Below are positions 16,504-26,219 of a stretch of DNA of 64,000 bases, in pieces (the stretch's first letter is position 1; the number at the start of each line of letters is the position of its first letter). The position numbers and the translations under genes are program-made. Origin of the DNA: M3007 sp037445225. GTDB lineage: Bacteria; Bacteroidota; Bacteroidia; Chitinophagales; Saprospiraceae. Below the pieces are notes generated by a model. It did not search any database and was not told where the DNA came from. It worked only from the letters and a program-made list of their open reading frames with translations. The stretch is from NCBI GenBank assembly GCA_037445225.1, contig JBBIKW010000003.1, forward strand, positions 186,001 to 250,000, given 5' to 3'.

Positions 16504-18306
16504 ATGGGCCTAACACACCAATGTCGGCGTCTGCTCTTGCGTCTTTGGGCGAGCCTGCTGCTGAGCGCGCCGTCGGCGTTTTGGGCACAGGAAGTAGACT
16601 GGTTCGAAGAGCCGCTGACGTTTGAACAGATACAGCAGTTGCTTTCGGAAGGTATCCTCCAGCGCGACGTGCGAAAACAAGCCATTGGTTGGTACAAGTG
16701 GGCGCTTTACCGCGAACAGGAGGGATTAAACCGCGACTCGGCTTTTCAATATTTAGCGCGCAGTGTCGGACTTTTTCTTAAGTCAGGCGATACGCTGGCT
16801 TACCATCGCGCCCGCGCCGAGCTGGCAACTCGAATGACGGAGCGAACCAACACAGATGAGGCCTTGGCCATGCAGCAAGAGGCCCTGCAGTATTTCAAAA
16901 AGAGAGGGCAAAAGCGCTTAGAAACCCTTTTGTTGGCTCAGATGGCACGTGTGTATCAGCAGCGCGGCGATGTCGCCCGAGCTACTGCGTTGCGGCGGCA
17001 ATTTCGAGAGCGGGGCCTGGCCTTGGGCGATACCCTGCTGCTCATTACCATTCTGTCGGAAGACATTCAGCGCTTAGCAGAGGAAAAGAGCTATCGCGAT
17101 GCTATCTCCGTTGCCTTTCGCGTACTGGAGCTGGCCAAGTACTCCCAGCGCCCGCAACAAGTGTTGGATGCAGAGTTTCAAATCGCCCGCCTCAACTACT
17201 TGAGCGGCGACTACCATATGGCTCTCCGCTTTTTACAACGCCTCGAAAACAATATCCACAACACGCGCGACCTGTTGCGCCGCGACGTTTATCGCCGCCT
17301 GGCTGAGGTCTACCGAGCCTTAGACAGCATATCCATGGCCTTGCTGTACGCGCAGCGCCACATGCAGCTCACCGACACTATCCTCACCCGCGAGCGCACC
17401 GCCATCTCGCAACGGCTGGCCGCTCAGTACCAAGCGCGCGAAAGCGCTCAACGACTCCAAGAGATGGACCAAACCCTCGAAAGCATCAAAGAGTCGAAGC
17501 GCCAACAGCAGAACTTTTTCTACGCTATCTTGATCGCGCTAGCTGCTCTCTCCTTAGCCCTCTTCTTTATCGTACGCGACTATCGCCACCGGCTCGCTAC
17601 TAGCCGCCTAATTGCCGAACAACGCGAAAAAATCAACCAACAAACCATTCAGCAGTTGGAGGATGCCTTGCGCATCGAGTCGATGCAAAGCATGCTGGAA
17701 GGACAGGAAAGCGAGCGCAAGCGCATCGCTCACGACTTGCACGACAGCGTCGGCGGCCTGCTGGCAGCCATCCGCATGCGCTTAGAAGGGCTAACCACGC
17801 AGGTACCCCAACTGAACGACAGCGAAGACTTTGTCCGAATAAAAGAACTGCTCACCGACACGATCGCCGAAACCCGACAAATTGCACACAACCTGCAGCC
17901 CAGCTCCCTAAGCCATTTCGGCCTGGTCAAAGCCGTACACGACTTAGTCGTTCGCCTGCGCACACCTAACGGGCCCGCTATCGACTTTCAGCACTTTGGC
18001 GATTTTTCCGACCTCGAGCACACTATCGCGCTTAATTGCTACCGCATCGTCCAAGAACTTCTTCAAAACAGCTTGAAGCACGCGCAGGCCTCCGAAATCT
18101 TAGTTCAGATAACCCGCAACGGCAACGACGTCGCCCTATTAGTGGAGGACAACGGTATCGGCTTTGACCCCGCCAACGTCGCAAAGGGTATGGGCACGGA
18201 CAACTTGCGGCAGCGCGTGCAGTTTATTCAAGGCGAAATGAATGTCCAGACGGCTCTGGGGCAGGGCGTAAGCACGCTGGTAGTCGTCCCCGTGAAATCC
18301 CGATAG
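16504..18306 (+). CDS. TPR-containing sensor histidine kinase
   Basis: The 600-residue protein starts with a signal-like segment (LLLRLWASLLLSAPSAFWAQ), then a periplasmic region of TPR-like helices up to about residue 300, a coiled-coil segment, one membrane helix (about 340-360, FFYAILIALAALSLALFFIV) and a cytoplasmic kinase. The phospho-acceptor is H410 in RIAHDLHDSVGG (HisKA_3 type). The ATPase part has VQELLQNSLKHA, EDNGIGFD and KGMGTDNLRQRV. This layout is common in Bacteroidota and pairs with NarL-type regulators such as the one just upstream. The signal sensed is unknown. Confidence 0.92.
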   Translation: MGLTHQCRRLLLRLWASLLLSAPSAFWAQEVDWFEEPLTFEQIQQLLSEGILQRDVRKQAIGWYKWALYREQEGLNRDSAFQYLARSVGLFLKSGDTLAYHRARAELATRMTERTNTDEALAMQQEALQYFKKRGQKRLETLLLAQMARVYQQRGDVARATALRRQFRERGLALGDTLLLITILSEDIQRLAEEKSYRDAISVAFRVLELAKYSQRPQQVLDAEFQIARLNYLSGDYHMALRFLQRLENNIHNTRDLLRRDVYRRLAEVYRALDSISMALLYAQRHMQLTDTILTRERTAISQRLAAQYQARESAQRLQEMDQTLESIKESKRQQQNFFYAILIALAALSLALFFIVRDYRHRLATSRLIAEQREKINQQTIQQLEDALRIESMQSMLEGQESERKRIAHDLHDSVGGLLAAIRMRLEGLTTQVPQLNDSEDFVRIKELLTDTIAETRQIAHNLQPSSLSHFGLVKAVHDLVVRLRTPNGPAIDFQHFGDFSDLEHTIALNCYRIVQELLQNSLKHAQASEILVQITRNGNDVALLVEDNGIGFDPANVAKGMGTDNLRQRVQFIQGEMNVQTALGQGVSTLVVVPVKSR

Positions 18307-18582
18307 GCTTATCCGGGTTTTCCCTGATTTTCAAATCGCGTGTTTGCCCGGATAGGTAAAGATGGCGATAAGCGCACTTTTGTATCGGGCATCACAAAGA
18401 CCGCATTACATCTAATTGCCTCTGCCCCCCATTTTTAGAAAGCCCTTCTACACGTAAACCTGCAGAGTCCTTAGGAAAGCTAACCTTTTGGCAACATTAG
18501 TCGCAGCGTTCGCTTTTTCGCATCGCAGTGGAGCAGCACTCTAAATAGGCGATGCAGGCAAACAAACGTTAGTCAGATCAGC
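18307..18582. other. Gene-free stretch after the kinase
   Basis: No gene was found. An imperfect hairpin overlaps the kinase stop (CCCGATA / TATCCGGG) and is followed by TTTTCC, so it may be a weak terminator. The rest shows no pattern I can explain. Confidence 0.3.
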
Positions 18583-18616
18583 AACGCCCGGTGTTCAAAG
18601 GAGAGCGCCGGGCGTT
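18583..18616. terminator. Hairpin between convergent genes
   Basis: AACGCCCGG (18583-18591) pairs with CCGGGCGTT (18608-18616), a 9-bp stem. It is followed by TTTAT on the plus strand. It lies between the kinase gene and the end of the PAP2-like gene. The T run is short, so it may be an attenuated or bidirectional terminator. Confidence 0.45.
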
Positions 18617-18643
18617 TATCGTTGGACGCCAGCACATCGCGCT

Positions 18644-19306
18644 TTAGCGCCACCACCAGGCTATTAGCGCACTAAGAAAGCCTATGGCGTATCCGTACCA
18701 CACTTGTCGAGGAGTATGCACGCCCAAATACAGGCGCGCCCAGCCCACAACACCAGCCAACAATACGCCCTTAACCAACAGGAAAAGCGGGCTTATCTGA
18801 AGCCACCACCCGCCCACCATTCCCCCTATCGGTCGATTGGGCCAAACCGCGGCTTCAATGAGCAGCATACCTATCCACCCGCCCATGCCGGCAGCATGAG
18901 CACTTACCTTGGTAAAAATATTGGTAAAAAAAACGCCAAATAAGGCCAGAACAGCGCCTAAAACGCAAGTGCGATACAACCCAGGAACCTGAGTGCCCAC
19001 TCTTAAGTTTTGATACAGCCACAAGTAGAAAACACCGACAATAATGTACGGCCCGATGCGCTCTAATCGCTCGGGCGACTGTAGGTTTTGTATCAAGCCC
19101 AAGGGCTTCATCAGCGCAATGCCTATTCCAGGAATAAGGACGGTGGTTGCAAACACATACAATAGCAAGGCCAGTGCCTTGCTATCCGACAGGGCGTAGA
19201 CGCCAAACTCATAGGGCGCTGCCAACAGCAAGACCACCAAGGCATACGTAGGAACGAGCAGCGGGTGTCCTAAAACGGAAAAAAATCGAGCGAGAAAAAG
19301 CATCAT
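18644..19306 (-). CDS. PAP2-like membrane protein
   Basis: About 220 residues with six or so membrane helices, starting MMLFLARFFSVLGHPLLVPTY. Late in the protein KVSAHAAGMGG and ARLYLGVHTPRQVWYGYAIGF resemble the second and third parts of the PAP2 phosphatase signature (SxxxH and RxxxGxHxxxD-like). The first lysine motif is weak and the final aspartate is replaced, so activity is uncertain. I chose ATG 19306, which just follows the upstream gene's stop; an ATG at 19333 would overlap it. It is probably co-transcribed with the DUF2851 gene. Confidence 0.65.
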   Translation of the reverse strand: MMLFLARFFSVLGHPLLVPTYALVVLLLAAPYEFGVYALSDSKALALLLYVFATTVLIPGIGIALMKPLGLIQNLQSPERLERIGPYIIVGVFYLWLYQNLRVGTQVPGLYRTCVLGAVLALFGVFFTNIFTKVSAHAAGMGGWIGMLLIEAAVWPNRPIGGMVGGWWLQISPLFLLVKGVLLAGVVGWARLYLGVHTPRQVWYGYAIGFLSALIAWWWR

Positions 19307-19310
19307 GTCC

Positions 19311-20579
19311 TTAGCGCAATAAAGCGGTGCCAATAGCGCACTGCAGACAGCGAAAGGTCTGACAATAGCGCGTCTTTAAGTGGAGTAGAGCCTGAGCGTG
19401 GGCAGCATTTCGAGGGGTCAACCCAAGCTGCGCCCAGCGGTCGAGCACGGCATTTTTCTCTGGGGGCAAGGCATCCAACAGCCGCAAGGCCGCCTCCCGG
19501 TGAGGGGGGCTGTTTTGGTAACAGCCGTAGTAAAAGAGAAAGGGCGCTACGGTATTAATGAGCAATCGCTGTAGAAGGTCGCGGCCGATCGGCTTTCTCC
19601 GCGCAGCAGAAGCTTTGCCGAATCGATAATGCGTCTGCCAATAGGGGCTGACTTCGATATCGAACAGCTGCGCTATGTCAGCAGGTTCGGCCGCCTCTAA
19701 TACGGCACTAAAGGGCAACGGCACTTTATGGAGCAGCGCTGCCAACTGCGCGATGCGCACCGTGGGAAAGCCCGAGGGGCGAAGGCGAAAAAACTTCCAA
19801 CGATGAGCCGGCATAGGTGTCAGTTGGTATTTGTGCTGCAAGAATCGATATTCCTCTGCTAAAGCCCGCGTATAATCGTCGGCAGGAACATCGCCAAGAA
19901 ATCCCGCTTGGCCAAAGAGCAGCGCTTCCAACTGCAGGAGGTGGTCGCGATGTCGAGCCAGCAAATGAAGCGGCGCGATGCGCGCCAGCGTTTCGAAGGC
20001 CTCCGCATTGATCTTCAGACCTAAGGCGTAGGCTACTCGCTGATAAAAAGTCTCTTCCCATTGGTGTTGGGTTGCTGCTACGCACCGGGCAACCTCTTCC
20101 GTCTTTTCTTGGAGGCGCTCTATCGCCAAGCGGTCGAGCCAGCTCACTTTGACCATCGAAGAGACTTCTGCTATGCGCGATGCGCAAGGCACCCACTCGC
20201 GAGCGCTCATTAGGCGCCAATATCGATCGACCAAACGGGGAAAGAGCCGGTCGCGCAGCGCCAAGCAGGGCAGGCGCTGGCCATCGGCACGAGTGACCGG
20301 AGCATCCTCTTCAAAGACCACGTGCAGCACGACGCTGTCGTAGGCTCGGTCGGTGTGGTGGTGGTGGGCATACCACTCGGAGGAGCGCTCGTGTATCTCC
20401 ACGTTGCCGGCCCATAGGGTGTCGCCAATGCGGATGCGAGCATTGAAAAAATCCGGCCCCGCATCGGCGTTGGGCTCACCCGGATGCACTATTTCCAACG
20501 CCTGTCCATCCGTTGTCTGCAGGCTATCCTGTTGAAAGCGCCGCCAGCGCCACACAAAGTGGAGAAATTCCTCTTGCAT
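19311..20579 (-). CDS. DUF2851 family protein
   Basis: From ATG 20579 the 422-residue protein begins MQEEFLHFVWRWRRFQ, the standard opening of DUF2851. It continues with HPGEPNADAGPDFFNARIRIG and WAGNVEIHERSSEWYAHHHH, where the DAGPDFFNA and GNVEIH motifs are strictly conserved in the family and recall a nuclease-like active site. Later RPSGFPTVRIAQLAALLH is also typical. The molecular function is not known. An upstream in-frame codon at 20630 exists but adds unrelated residues. The PAP2-like gene follows within 5 nt. Confidence 0.85.
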   Translation of the reverse strand: MQEEFLHFVWRWRRFQQDSLQTTDGQALEIVHPGEPNADAGPDFFNARIRIGDTLWAGNVEIHERSSEWYAHHHHTDRAYDSVVLHVVFEEDAPVTRADGQRLPCLALRDRLFPRLVDRYWRLMSAREWVPCASRIAEVSSMVKVSWLDRLAIERLQEKTEEVARCVAATQHQWEETFYQRVAYALGLKINAEAFETLARIAPLHLLARHRDHLLQLEALLFGQAGFLGDVPADDYTRALAEEYRFLQHKYQLTPMPAHRWKFFRLRPSGFPTVRIAQLAALLHKVPLPFSAVLEAAEPADIAQLFDIEVSPYWQTHYRFGKASAARRKPIGRDLLQRLLINTVAPFLFYYGCYQNSPPHREAALRLLDALPPEKNAVLDRWAQLGLTPRNAAHAQALLHLKTRYCQTFRCLQCAIGTALLR

Positions 20580-20736
20580 CTGTCGTTCCCCCACATTGGC
20601 CCAGAGAAAAGCCTCAGCTATCGCGCTCAAAAAAGAAGCGCAGACTTTTCCGAATGGTAGGCCATTTACGGCGGTGAATTTCGGAAAAATCCGCGCTTCT
20701 CAGGGCACCAGACACCCTCTTTAATCGTCGCTGAAA

Positions 20737-23700
20737 TTACCGGAGAACACACAAGCGGCGCACTCCCACTCCTTCGGCATTTTCTACCGTCAACACATAT
20801 ACGCCGGCGGGTAAGCGCTCCAACGAGAGGACCGCAGCGGTTTGACCTGCCCCCCAGCGGTGCTCGCTGACGACGCGCCCCGAGGCATCCGAGAGGCGCA
20901 CGCGCGTCTCAGAGCACAGCGCCTCGCCGAAGAATAGGCGCACCTGATCCGTTGCCGGATTGGGCGCGATGGAAAAGTCGAGGGTCGGTACCTCCCGCGT
21001 ACTCACCGAGCGCGGCTGTATGGGCAGACAGTCATAGATGAGACCACCCTCGCCATCCGTGACGGTAAAGCAAAACTCGTCGGGCAATGCGTTGGCGCCG
21101 TAGTGGAAGTAGCGCAGAGCACCGCTGTTGACTTGCGCCTGGGTGAACTGAGCGCCCACTTCCATCTCGCCGGTCCAGCTCAGTTCCAAGCGCCCGTGCT
21201 GCGGCTTGCTCATGAGGGTGTAGAGCAGCTGGTCGTCAGAGTTGTTGCTATCCTCTGTCTTGAGCAGATCGCTTGTGACGGGCGCGTTGGTGCCCGCGTC
21301 CAATATCAGCGGCAGCTTGTTGACCAATAGCGGCGGGTTGAGCGAGCTGCCAGAACACAGCTCTATTTCGAACTCGAGCAGCGTGCCGCCCGAGCTGACG
21401 GCGTTGTCCCTGACCTCCAGCTTCCAGGTGCCCTTAGACGATTGACCGTTGAATGCATTGAGCAGCTGTTCGGGCTTGAACTGCGTGCCGTTGTTTACCG
21501 GTGGGCAAACAAAGGTGTTGGGACTGGAGTCGTCAAAGCCAAAATTGAAGTTGCCGTTGAAGCCGCCGCATTTTTGCTTGAAGAGCAACACCGACGTGCC
21601 GGACGGGCTGATAAGCGACATCTCCAAGTCGCGGAAGAACTGGTGGTTCCCGCGGATCTTAGTGACGTTTACATCGCTAAGGATAGCATTGGCTTGCACG
21701 TTGATTTTGGAGTCGATGGTGCTGACGCTGGTTGGAATGTTTTTGGGCAGGTCAGAGGCTTCAAATTTGGAACATACGTCGACCAAGGTGGCAAAGGCGA
21801 AGGGCCCTACCCATTCGCCGCGGCCGCACTCGTTGATGGGGCGAATACGCCAGTAGTAGACCGAGCCTTTCTCCAGCAGCAAGGGCACCTGAAACGTGTC
21901 GGCAGTAACGTTGTCTTCATCCAGCACGATGGTGCTCGGTTCGAACGAGGGGTTGGTGGCCAATTGTACTTGATAGGCATTCGCATTGGGGCTGCCGTTC
22001 CAGCGCAATGCCGGCGCGCGGTTTTGTCCGTCAGCGCCATTCGCTGGGCTCGACAGCGCCAGCCCCGTGAAGTCGTTGAAGAAGACCGACACCAGCTTGT
22101 TAAACGTGCGCTTTAAGGTGTCGGCCTCTGCCTGAATCACCACCTCAAAGGTGCCCTCCGACTGACCGGCAGGAAAAGTAATTTCCATAACGGCATCTTC
22201 TCCCGGCTGTATGGGGTTAGGCGTAAAGGTAGCGGTAGCCCCTGCTGGCAAGTTGAGCGCGCTTAAAGTGATTGGGCTACTAAAGTTGCCCACAGCGCGC
22301 GTGCTGATGATGCTGCTGTGCGCGGCGGGTAGACAGACGGTGTCGTAAACCGTAGGCGCACATAGGCTAAAGGTTGGCTGCGCCGGCGCCTCGATGCGCA
22401 AATTGGCGTTCGACATGTCGAAGAAGAGGTTGTCGGCAGCTTCTACCATGATGCGCACGGCAGTGCTGGTGATGTTGGGCACGCGAATACAGTGGCGCCC
22501 CTTGTTGGGCACATTCGATGCCAACAAAATCGGAAACGACAGGCCGCCATCGGTGCTCATCCGGATGTTGACGCGCTGACAGTTGAACGGCGCCTTATCC
22601 GTGTTGGCGACATCCCACAGGATCACCTGGTCTTGGCCTTGCGTCCAAACCAGGCCGTTGATATTAGGATAGTCCACGCGGAAGGGGCCACCGAGCTCGC
22701 TGGCTGAAAAGCGGATTTCGTCCCACGCCTGACCGCCTTTCCCGTCGCGCACGCTGACGCGGAAGGTGAAGTTGCGGCTGTAGGTGGGGATAACTTCGGT
22801 AATGGAGTTAGCGTTGTCAGCCACCACCTGTAAGCGCGGCAAAAAGCGTGTGGCATTTGTGGTGGGCGGAAAGGAGCGAAACATAGGAGCCGTCCCCGAA
22901 GGCTGCCCGAGGGGCGTGCTGGGCCCAGTATCGAACTGCTCCCAACAATACCTCAGCAGGTCGCCATCGGGATCCGAACCTTCAGCGGTCAAGCGGAAGG
23001 GCGTCTGTATAGGGATGACGACGCCTTTAGGGCTATTGACGCTCACCGTCGGGAGGCGATTTCCCAAGTCGATTTCACCTCCACAGGTAGCGCCCTCGTC
23101 TTGAGTGACGAAATTGCGCACTTGGATAATCGAAGCTAAGTGGAAATACGAGTCGGCATCTCCCTGGATGTTGCTGCTTCCGCAAGCGCCGGCATACGAC
23201 ATGATGGTGCTGCCGCTGCCCGGCTCAAAAGCCGTACCTTGAGCCAGCTGCTGCTCGGCTCCTGGGCAGTTTGACCACGTGTGGCTGGCGCTCATCTGGT
23301 GCCCCAACTCATGGGCCGCCACGCGGTAAAAGTATTCGGTGTTGGTATTAGGCGCCGAGGAGGCTCCGCGCGCCTTGCCAAGGTTGTTACAAGCGCGCCC
23401 TCCAGCCACACCGGCCTGATTACCCGTAACGTATCGGGCAAACACATGGCCAATGTCGTAGGCATCGATGCCGATGATCGGGTTGATGGCTCCGGGGTTC
23501 TGACTCATCCAGTCGCCCACCGTCTCGCCCGAGTAGGGGTCGGTATTCGGGTCTAAGAAGATGATCTGGTCGTTGTTCGGGATTAGCTGCAAGCGCACGC
23601 CAAAATCCGGCTCTTGAATGTTGACGATATAGTTGAGCGCAGTATTGATGGCTGCCAACACGAGCGGTTTAGTCCCTCCGTGAAACTGCGAGTACTCGCC

Positions 23701-24372
23701 CTTCGCTGCAACGGCTGCTCGATACGTCCTTATAGGCGCCGGATTGTTGCTGCGCTCCTGGACTGGGCGTTGCTGGTTTTCTAAAAGCCGCTCCCACGTT
23801 TCCTCGCTGTGTTCGTCGTCTACCACCCCGCAAGGGATGCCGCTCTGAAACAGCTCTTCGCGCGGCAAATCCGCCTCACGGTACACCACATAGTAGGAGC
23901 GCTGTCCATCGGCATAGGTGCGCACCGACTGAATGCGCGCCTGCGCGTCGCGAACAAACGCGTGAAAGCCCTGATAGCCCACGCCTAAGCGAACGCGCAC
24001 AGAGGGGTCATCCTCCGCGTGTCCGGCGTAGTTGCGAATCTCCGGGTAGCGCTCCGCCAGCTCAGGAGCCATGATGGGCGACTCCCACACGCGAAACGTG
24101 CGAAGAGCGCCTTCCGCAGTGGGCAGCTGTATGCGCAGCGGCTGCTGACGCGCCGCCTCTGTAAATTCCATCGGCGCCCGTTGTAAGGCAGCCACAAGGG
24201 CTCCATAATCCAACCAGTACGTCCGGTATTGCAAAGGCTCCACCGTGCGGCGGGCCCCCTCCGGCAACGCCATATCGGATGCCGCTATCGGTTTCCAAAA
24301 ATTCAGTGCCGGCTGAGCATTCAGGGCGCTCATTAGCCCAAAAAGGCAGGCCCAAAAGGTCGTTATTCGCAT
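20737..24372 (-). CDS. Secreted reprolysin-like metalloprotease with P domain and T9SS sorting domain
   Basis: A 1211-residue secreted protein. In order: signal peptide (MRITTFWACLFGLMSALNAQ), a propeptide-like region with one DDPSVRVRLGVG motif, a catalytic domain with the zinc site HELGHQMSASH (about residues 350-360) and Met-turn STIMSYAG, fibronectin/Ig-like domains (SPANGADGQNRAPALRWNG), a proprotein convertase P-type domain (HQFFRDLEMSLISPSGTS, KGTWKLEVRDNA), a cadherin/CSPG-like repeat (LLYTLMSKPQHGRLEL), and a C-terminal T9SS sorting domain (FSIAPNPATDQVRL ... LPAGVYVLTVE). It should be exported and anchored or released by T9SS. I chose ATG 24372 because it gives a clean signal; an upstream ATG at 24417 adds 15 residues. 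Confidence 0.9.
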   Translation of the reverse strand: MRITTFWACLFGLMSALNAQPALNFWKPIAASDMALPEGARRTVEPLQYRTYWLDYGALVAALQRAPMEFTEAARQQPLRIQLPTAEGALRTFRVWESPIMAPELAERYPEIRNYAGHAEDDPSVRVRLGVGYQGFHAFVRDAQARIQSVRTYADGQRSYYVVYREADLPREELFQSGIPCGVVDDEHSEETWERLLENQQRPVQERSNNPAPIRTYRAAVAAKGEYSQFHGGTKPLVLAAINTALNYIVNIQEPDFGVRLQLIPNNDQIIFLDPNTDPYSGETVGDWMSQNPGAINPIIGIDAYDIGHVFARYVTGNQAGVAGGRACNNLGKARGASSAPNTNTEYFYRVAAHELGHQMSASHTWSNCPGAEQQLAQGTAFEPGSGSTIMSYAGACGSSNIQGDADSYFHLASIIQVRNFVTQDEGATCGGEIDLGNRLPTVSVNSPKGVVIPIQTPFRLTAEGSDPDGDLLRYCWEQFDTGPSTPLGQPSGTAPMFRSFPPTTNATRFLPRLQVVADNANSITEVIPTYSRNFTFRVSVRDGKGGQAWDEIRFSASELGGPFRVDYPNINGLVWTQGQDQVILWDVANTDKAPFNCQRVNIRMSTDGGLSFPILLASNVPNKGRHCIRVPNITSTAVRIMVEAADNLFFDMSNANLRIEAPAQPTFSLCAPTVYDTVCLPAAHSSIISTRAVGNFSSPITLSALNLPAGATATFTPNPIQPGEDAVMEITFPAGQSEGTFEVVIQAEADTLKRTFNKLVSVFFNDFTGLALSSPANGADGQNRAPALRWNGSPNANAYQVQLATNPSFEPSTIVLDEDNVTADTFQVPLLLEKGSVYYWRIRPINECGRGEWVGPFAFATLVDVCSKFEASDLPKNIPTSVSTIDSKINVQANAILSDVNVTKIRGNHQFFRDLEMSLISPSGTSVLLFKQKCGGFNGNFNFGFDDSSPNTFVCPPVNNGTQFKPEQLLNAFNGQSSKGTWKLEVRDNAVSSGGTLLEFEIELCSGSSLNPPLLVNKLPLILDAGTNAPVTSDLLKTEDSNNSDDQLLYTLMSKPQHGRLELSWTGEMEVGAQFTQAQVNSGALRYFHYGANALPDEFCFTVTDGEGGLIYDCLPIQPRSVSTREVPTLDFSIAPNPATDQVRLFFGEALCSETRVRLSDASGRVVSEHRWGAGQTAAVLSLERLPAGVYVLTVENAEGVGVRRLCVLR

Positions 24373-24600
24373 AATCACGAGACTATTGTTTTTAAAAACG
24401 AGAGAAATTTTGCGCATAGCCTACTACAAAGTTCCAGCTTTTGGACAGCTCGGCGACTACTTTTTCGAGGAAGGGCTAATTTTTGATCAAAAAGATCTCG
24501 GAAGGGAAAGGAGAAATACAGCGACTCCCGTACGGACTCGTGCGGGTTTAAGGTCATTCGGCAATGGGAGTAGTTACCTTAGATCAAGCAGCGCGCGAGG
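24373..24600. other. Intergenic region upstream of the protease
   Basis: No gene. GAACTTTG on the minus strand (24427-24434) may be the -7 box of the protease gene, about 55 nt from its start. Confidence 0.3.
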
Positions 24601-26184
24601 TCAGAGTTTGTGCACGCGAAGGGTTTGCTGTGCCGTGCCGCTCACCCAGCGACACAGGTACATACCCGGAGGCAGAGTACCCCCGTCCCAGCGCAGCTGA
24701 TAGCGGCCTGAAGGTAACCACTCGCTGACAAGCGTAGCGATCAAGCGGCCAGCCGCATCGAGCATCTGAACAAATGTAGGAGCGCCCAAGCTTTCGTACT
24801 CTAAATGCAGCACATCGCGGAAAGGGTTAGGGCGACACACGAGCATGGGCTGCTGTATCTCCTTCTTTTCTGCACGCGTGTGCGAGGTAGCACAAGCCAC
24901 GCTGCTATGAAAGAGCCCATCGACAAAAGCGTGCTGGTGTAGCAGGATGCCGGCGATATCCGTCTCGGGCGCGCAAAACCAATCGCGCAATAGCGCAGCA
25001 TACACCGAGCGAAAATCTATCTCCATGGGCACATTATCTCCAACTGTAGGGTTGAGAGGAAGTTTAGGGTTACTCCCTGTCACACCACCCGATATCGAAG
25101 TGCCGAAAAGGAAGAGGGGCGCCGCCTCGCCATGGTCGGTGCCATCGCTGTAGTTGCTGGTGATGCGGCGACCAAATTCCGAAAAGGTCATTCCGGTCAC
25201 CCGATCGGCTATGCCCAACGCTTGTAAATCCTGACAAAATGCCCATACAGCATCGCCCAGCTCGCGCAATAAGTTAGCGTGTACCCCGCGAGTAGGATCG
25301 GAAGAGTCAACCTGTTGAGCATGGGTATCAAACCCGCTAATACTGACTAAGTAGAAGCGGCTCTTTAGACCGCCGGCGATAAGCCGAGCAACAATCTTCA
25401 GCTTAGCCGCCAGCTGGGTATCCGGGTACATCGCCAAATTAGTGGCTTTTTTTGAGGCATCGAGGATGGCCTGTGCATATACGCGCGACTGCAGGGCAAC
25501 CGTTCGGATATAGGCAAGTTGTTCACCAGCCGGCGTATCGGGGGCTGGTGTTTGTTCTCCGGCCAGCAGTTGGTAGTACGCATCGGTATTGGGGATGACG
25601 AAGCCCATCGCTGTCTGAGGCCCCATGAGGCTAAGCGACATGGAATATCCGATCTCCACTGCCAGCGGATGCGGCATAGTAGCATTGGGATAGCCCACCG
25701 GAAAGTTAGGATATTCGTAGGCCAAATAGCGCCCTACCCATCCGCTGCCGATAAATTCGTCGGCATTCGAAGCCGACATCCAAATGTCGGTAGCGCGAAA
25801 ATGGCTGAGATTTGGGTTGGGGTAGCCCACATTTTGCACAATGCGCACTTGCCCCTCTTCATATAGGTTGCGCATCCCCTCAAAAGCCGGATGCATCGCC
25901 AACGCTACCGTGCCGGTCAAAGACAACAACCGGTTCTCGGGCAGGGCAATGTTCGGACGCGCCTTTTTTAGCCGATCGTACTGATCCAAAGGCGACAGCG
26001 TTGCCAAGCCATCGTTCCCTCCGTCCAATTGGATAATTACCAAAGCGCGATCACTATCGGCATCGAGGACATTAGCCCAACGCGCCAACGGCGCTGCAGC
26101 ATGCAGCCGAACGCCAAAGCCATTGAGCAGCGAAGGCAAGGCTACGCCTGCCACGGTGTTTTTAATGAAAGAACGGCGCTTCAT
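24601..26184 (-). CDS. DUF1501 protein with T9SS sorting domain
   Basis: The 527-residue protein starts MKRRSFIKNTVAGVALPSLL, a twin-arginine-like or Sec signal. The body has VIIQLDGGNDGLATLSPLDQYDR, LSHFRATDIW, FSEFGRRITSNYSDGTDHGEAAPLFLFG and other motifs of DUF1501, a sulfatase/alkaline-phosphatase-like fold. The last 80 residues form a T9SS sorting domain (CRPNPFRDVLHLEY ... LPPGMYLCRW). DUF1501 and DUF1800 genes are usually adjacent, as here, and are assumed to work together on the cell surface; their substrate is unknown. Confidence 0.88.
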   Translation of the reverse strand: MKRRSFIKNTVAGVALPSLLNGFGVRLHAAAPLARWANVLDADSDRALVIIQLDGGNDGLATLSPLDQYDRLKKARPNIALPENRLLSLTGTVALAMHPAFEGMRNLYEEGQVRIVQNVGYPNPNLSHFRATDIWMSASNADEFIGSGWVGRYLAYEYPNFPVGYPNATMPHPLAVEIGYSMSLSLMGPQTAMGFVIPNTDAYYQLLAGEQTPAPDTPAGEQLAYIRTVALQSRVYAQAILDASKKATNLAMYPDTQLAAKLKIVARLIAGGLKSRFYLVSISGFDTHAQQVDSSDPTRGVHANLLRELGDAVWAFCQDLQALGIADRVTGMTFSEFGRRITSNYSDGTDHGEAAPLFLFGTSISGGVTGSNPKLPLNPTVGDNVPMEIDFRSVYAALLRDWFCAPETDIAGILLHQHAFVDGLFHSSVACATSHTRAEKKEIQQPMLVCRPNPFRDVLHLEYESLGAPTFVQMLDAAGRLIATLVSEWLPSGRYQLRWDGGTLPPGMYLCRWVSGTAQQTLRVHKL

Positions 26185-26219
26185 GTTTTTGCTGTGATTT
26201 AAGATGAACGAGAGACCGG

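Noticed and set aside
21442..22116. 224-codon plus-strand frame inside the protease gene
   Set aside because: Antisense shadow of a well-supported protein; no family motifs.
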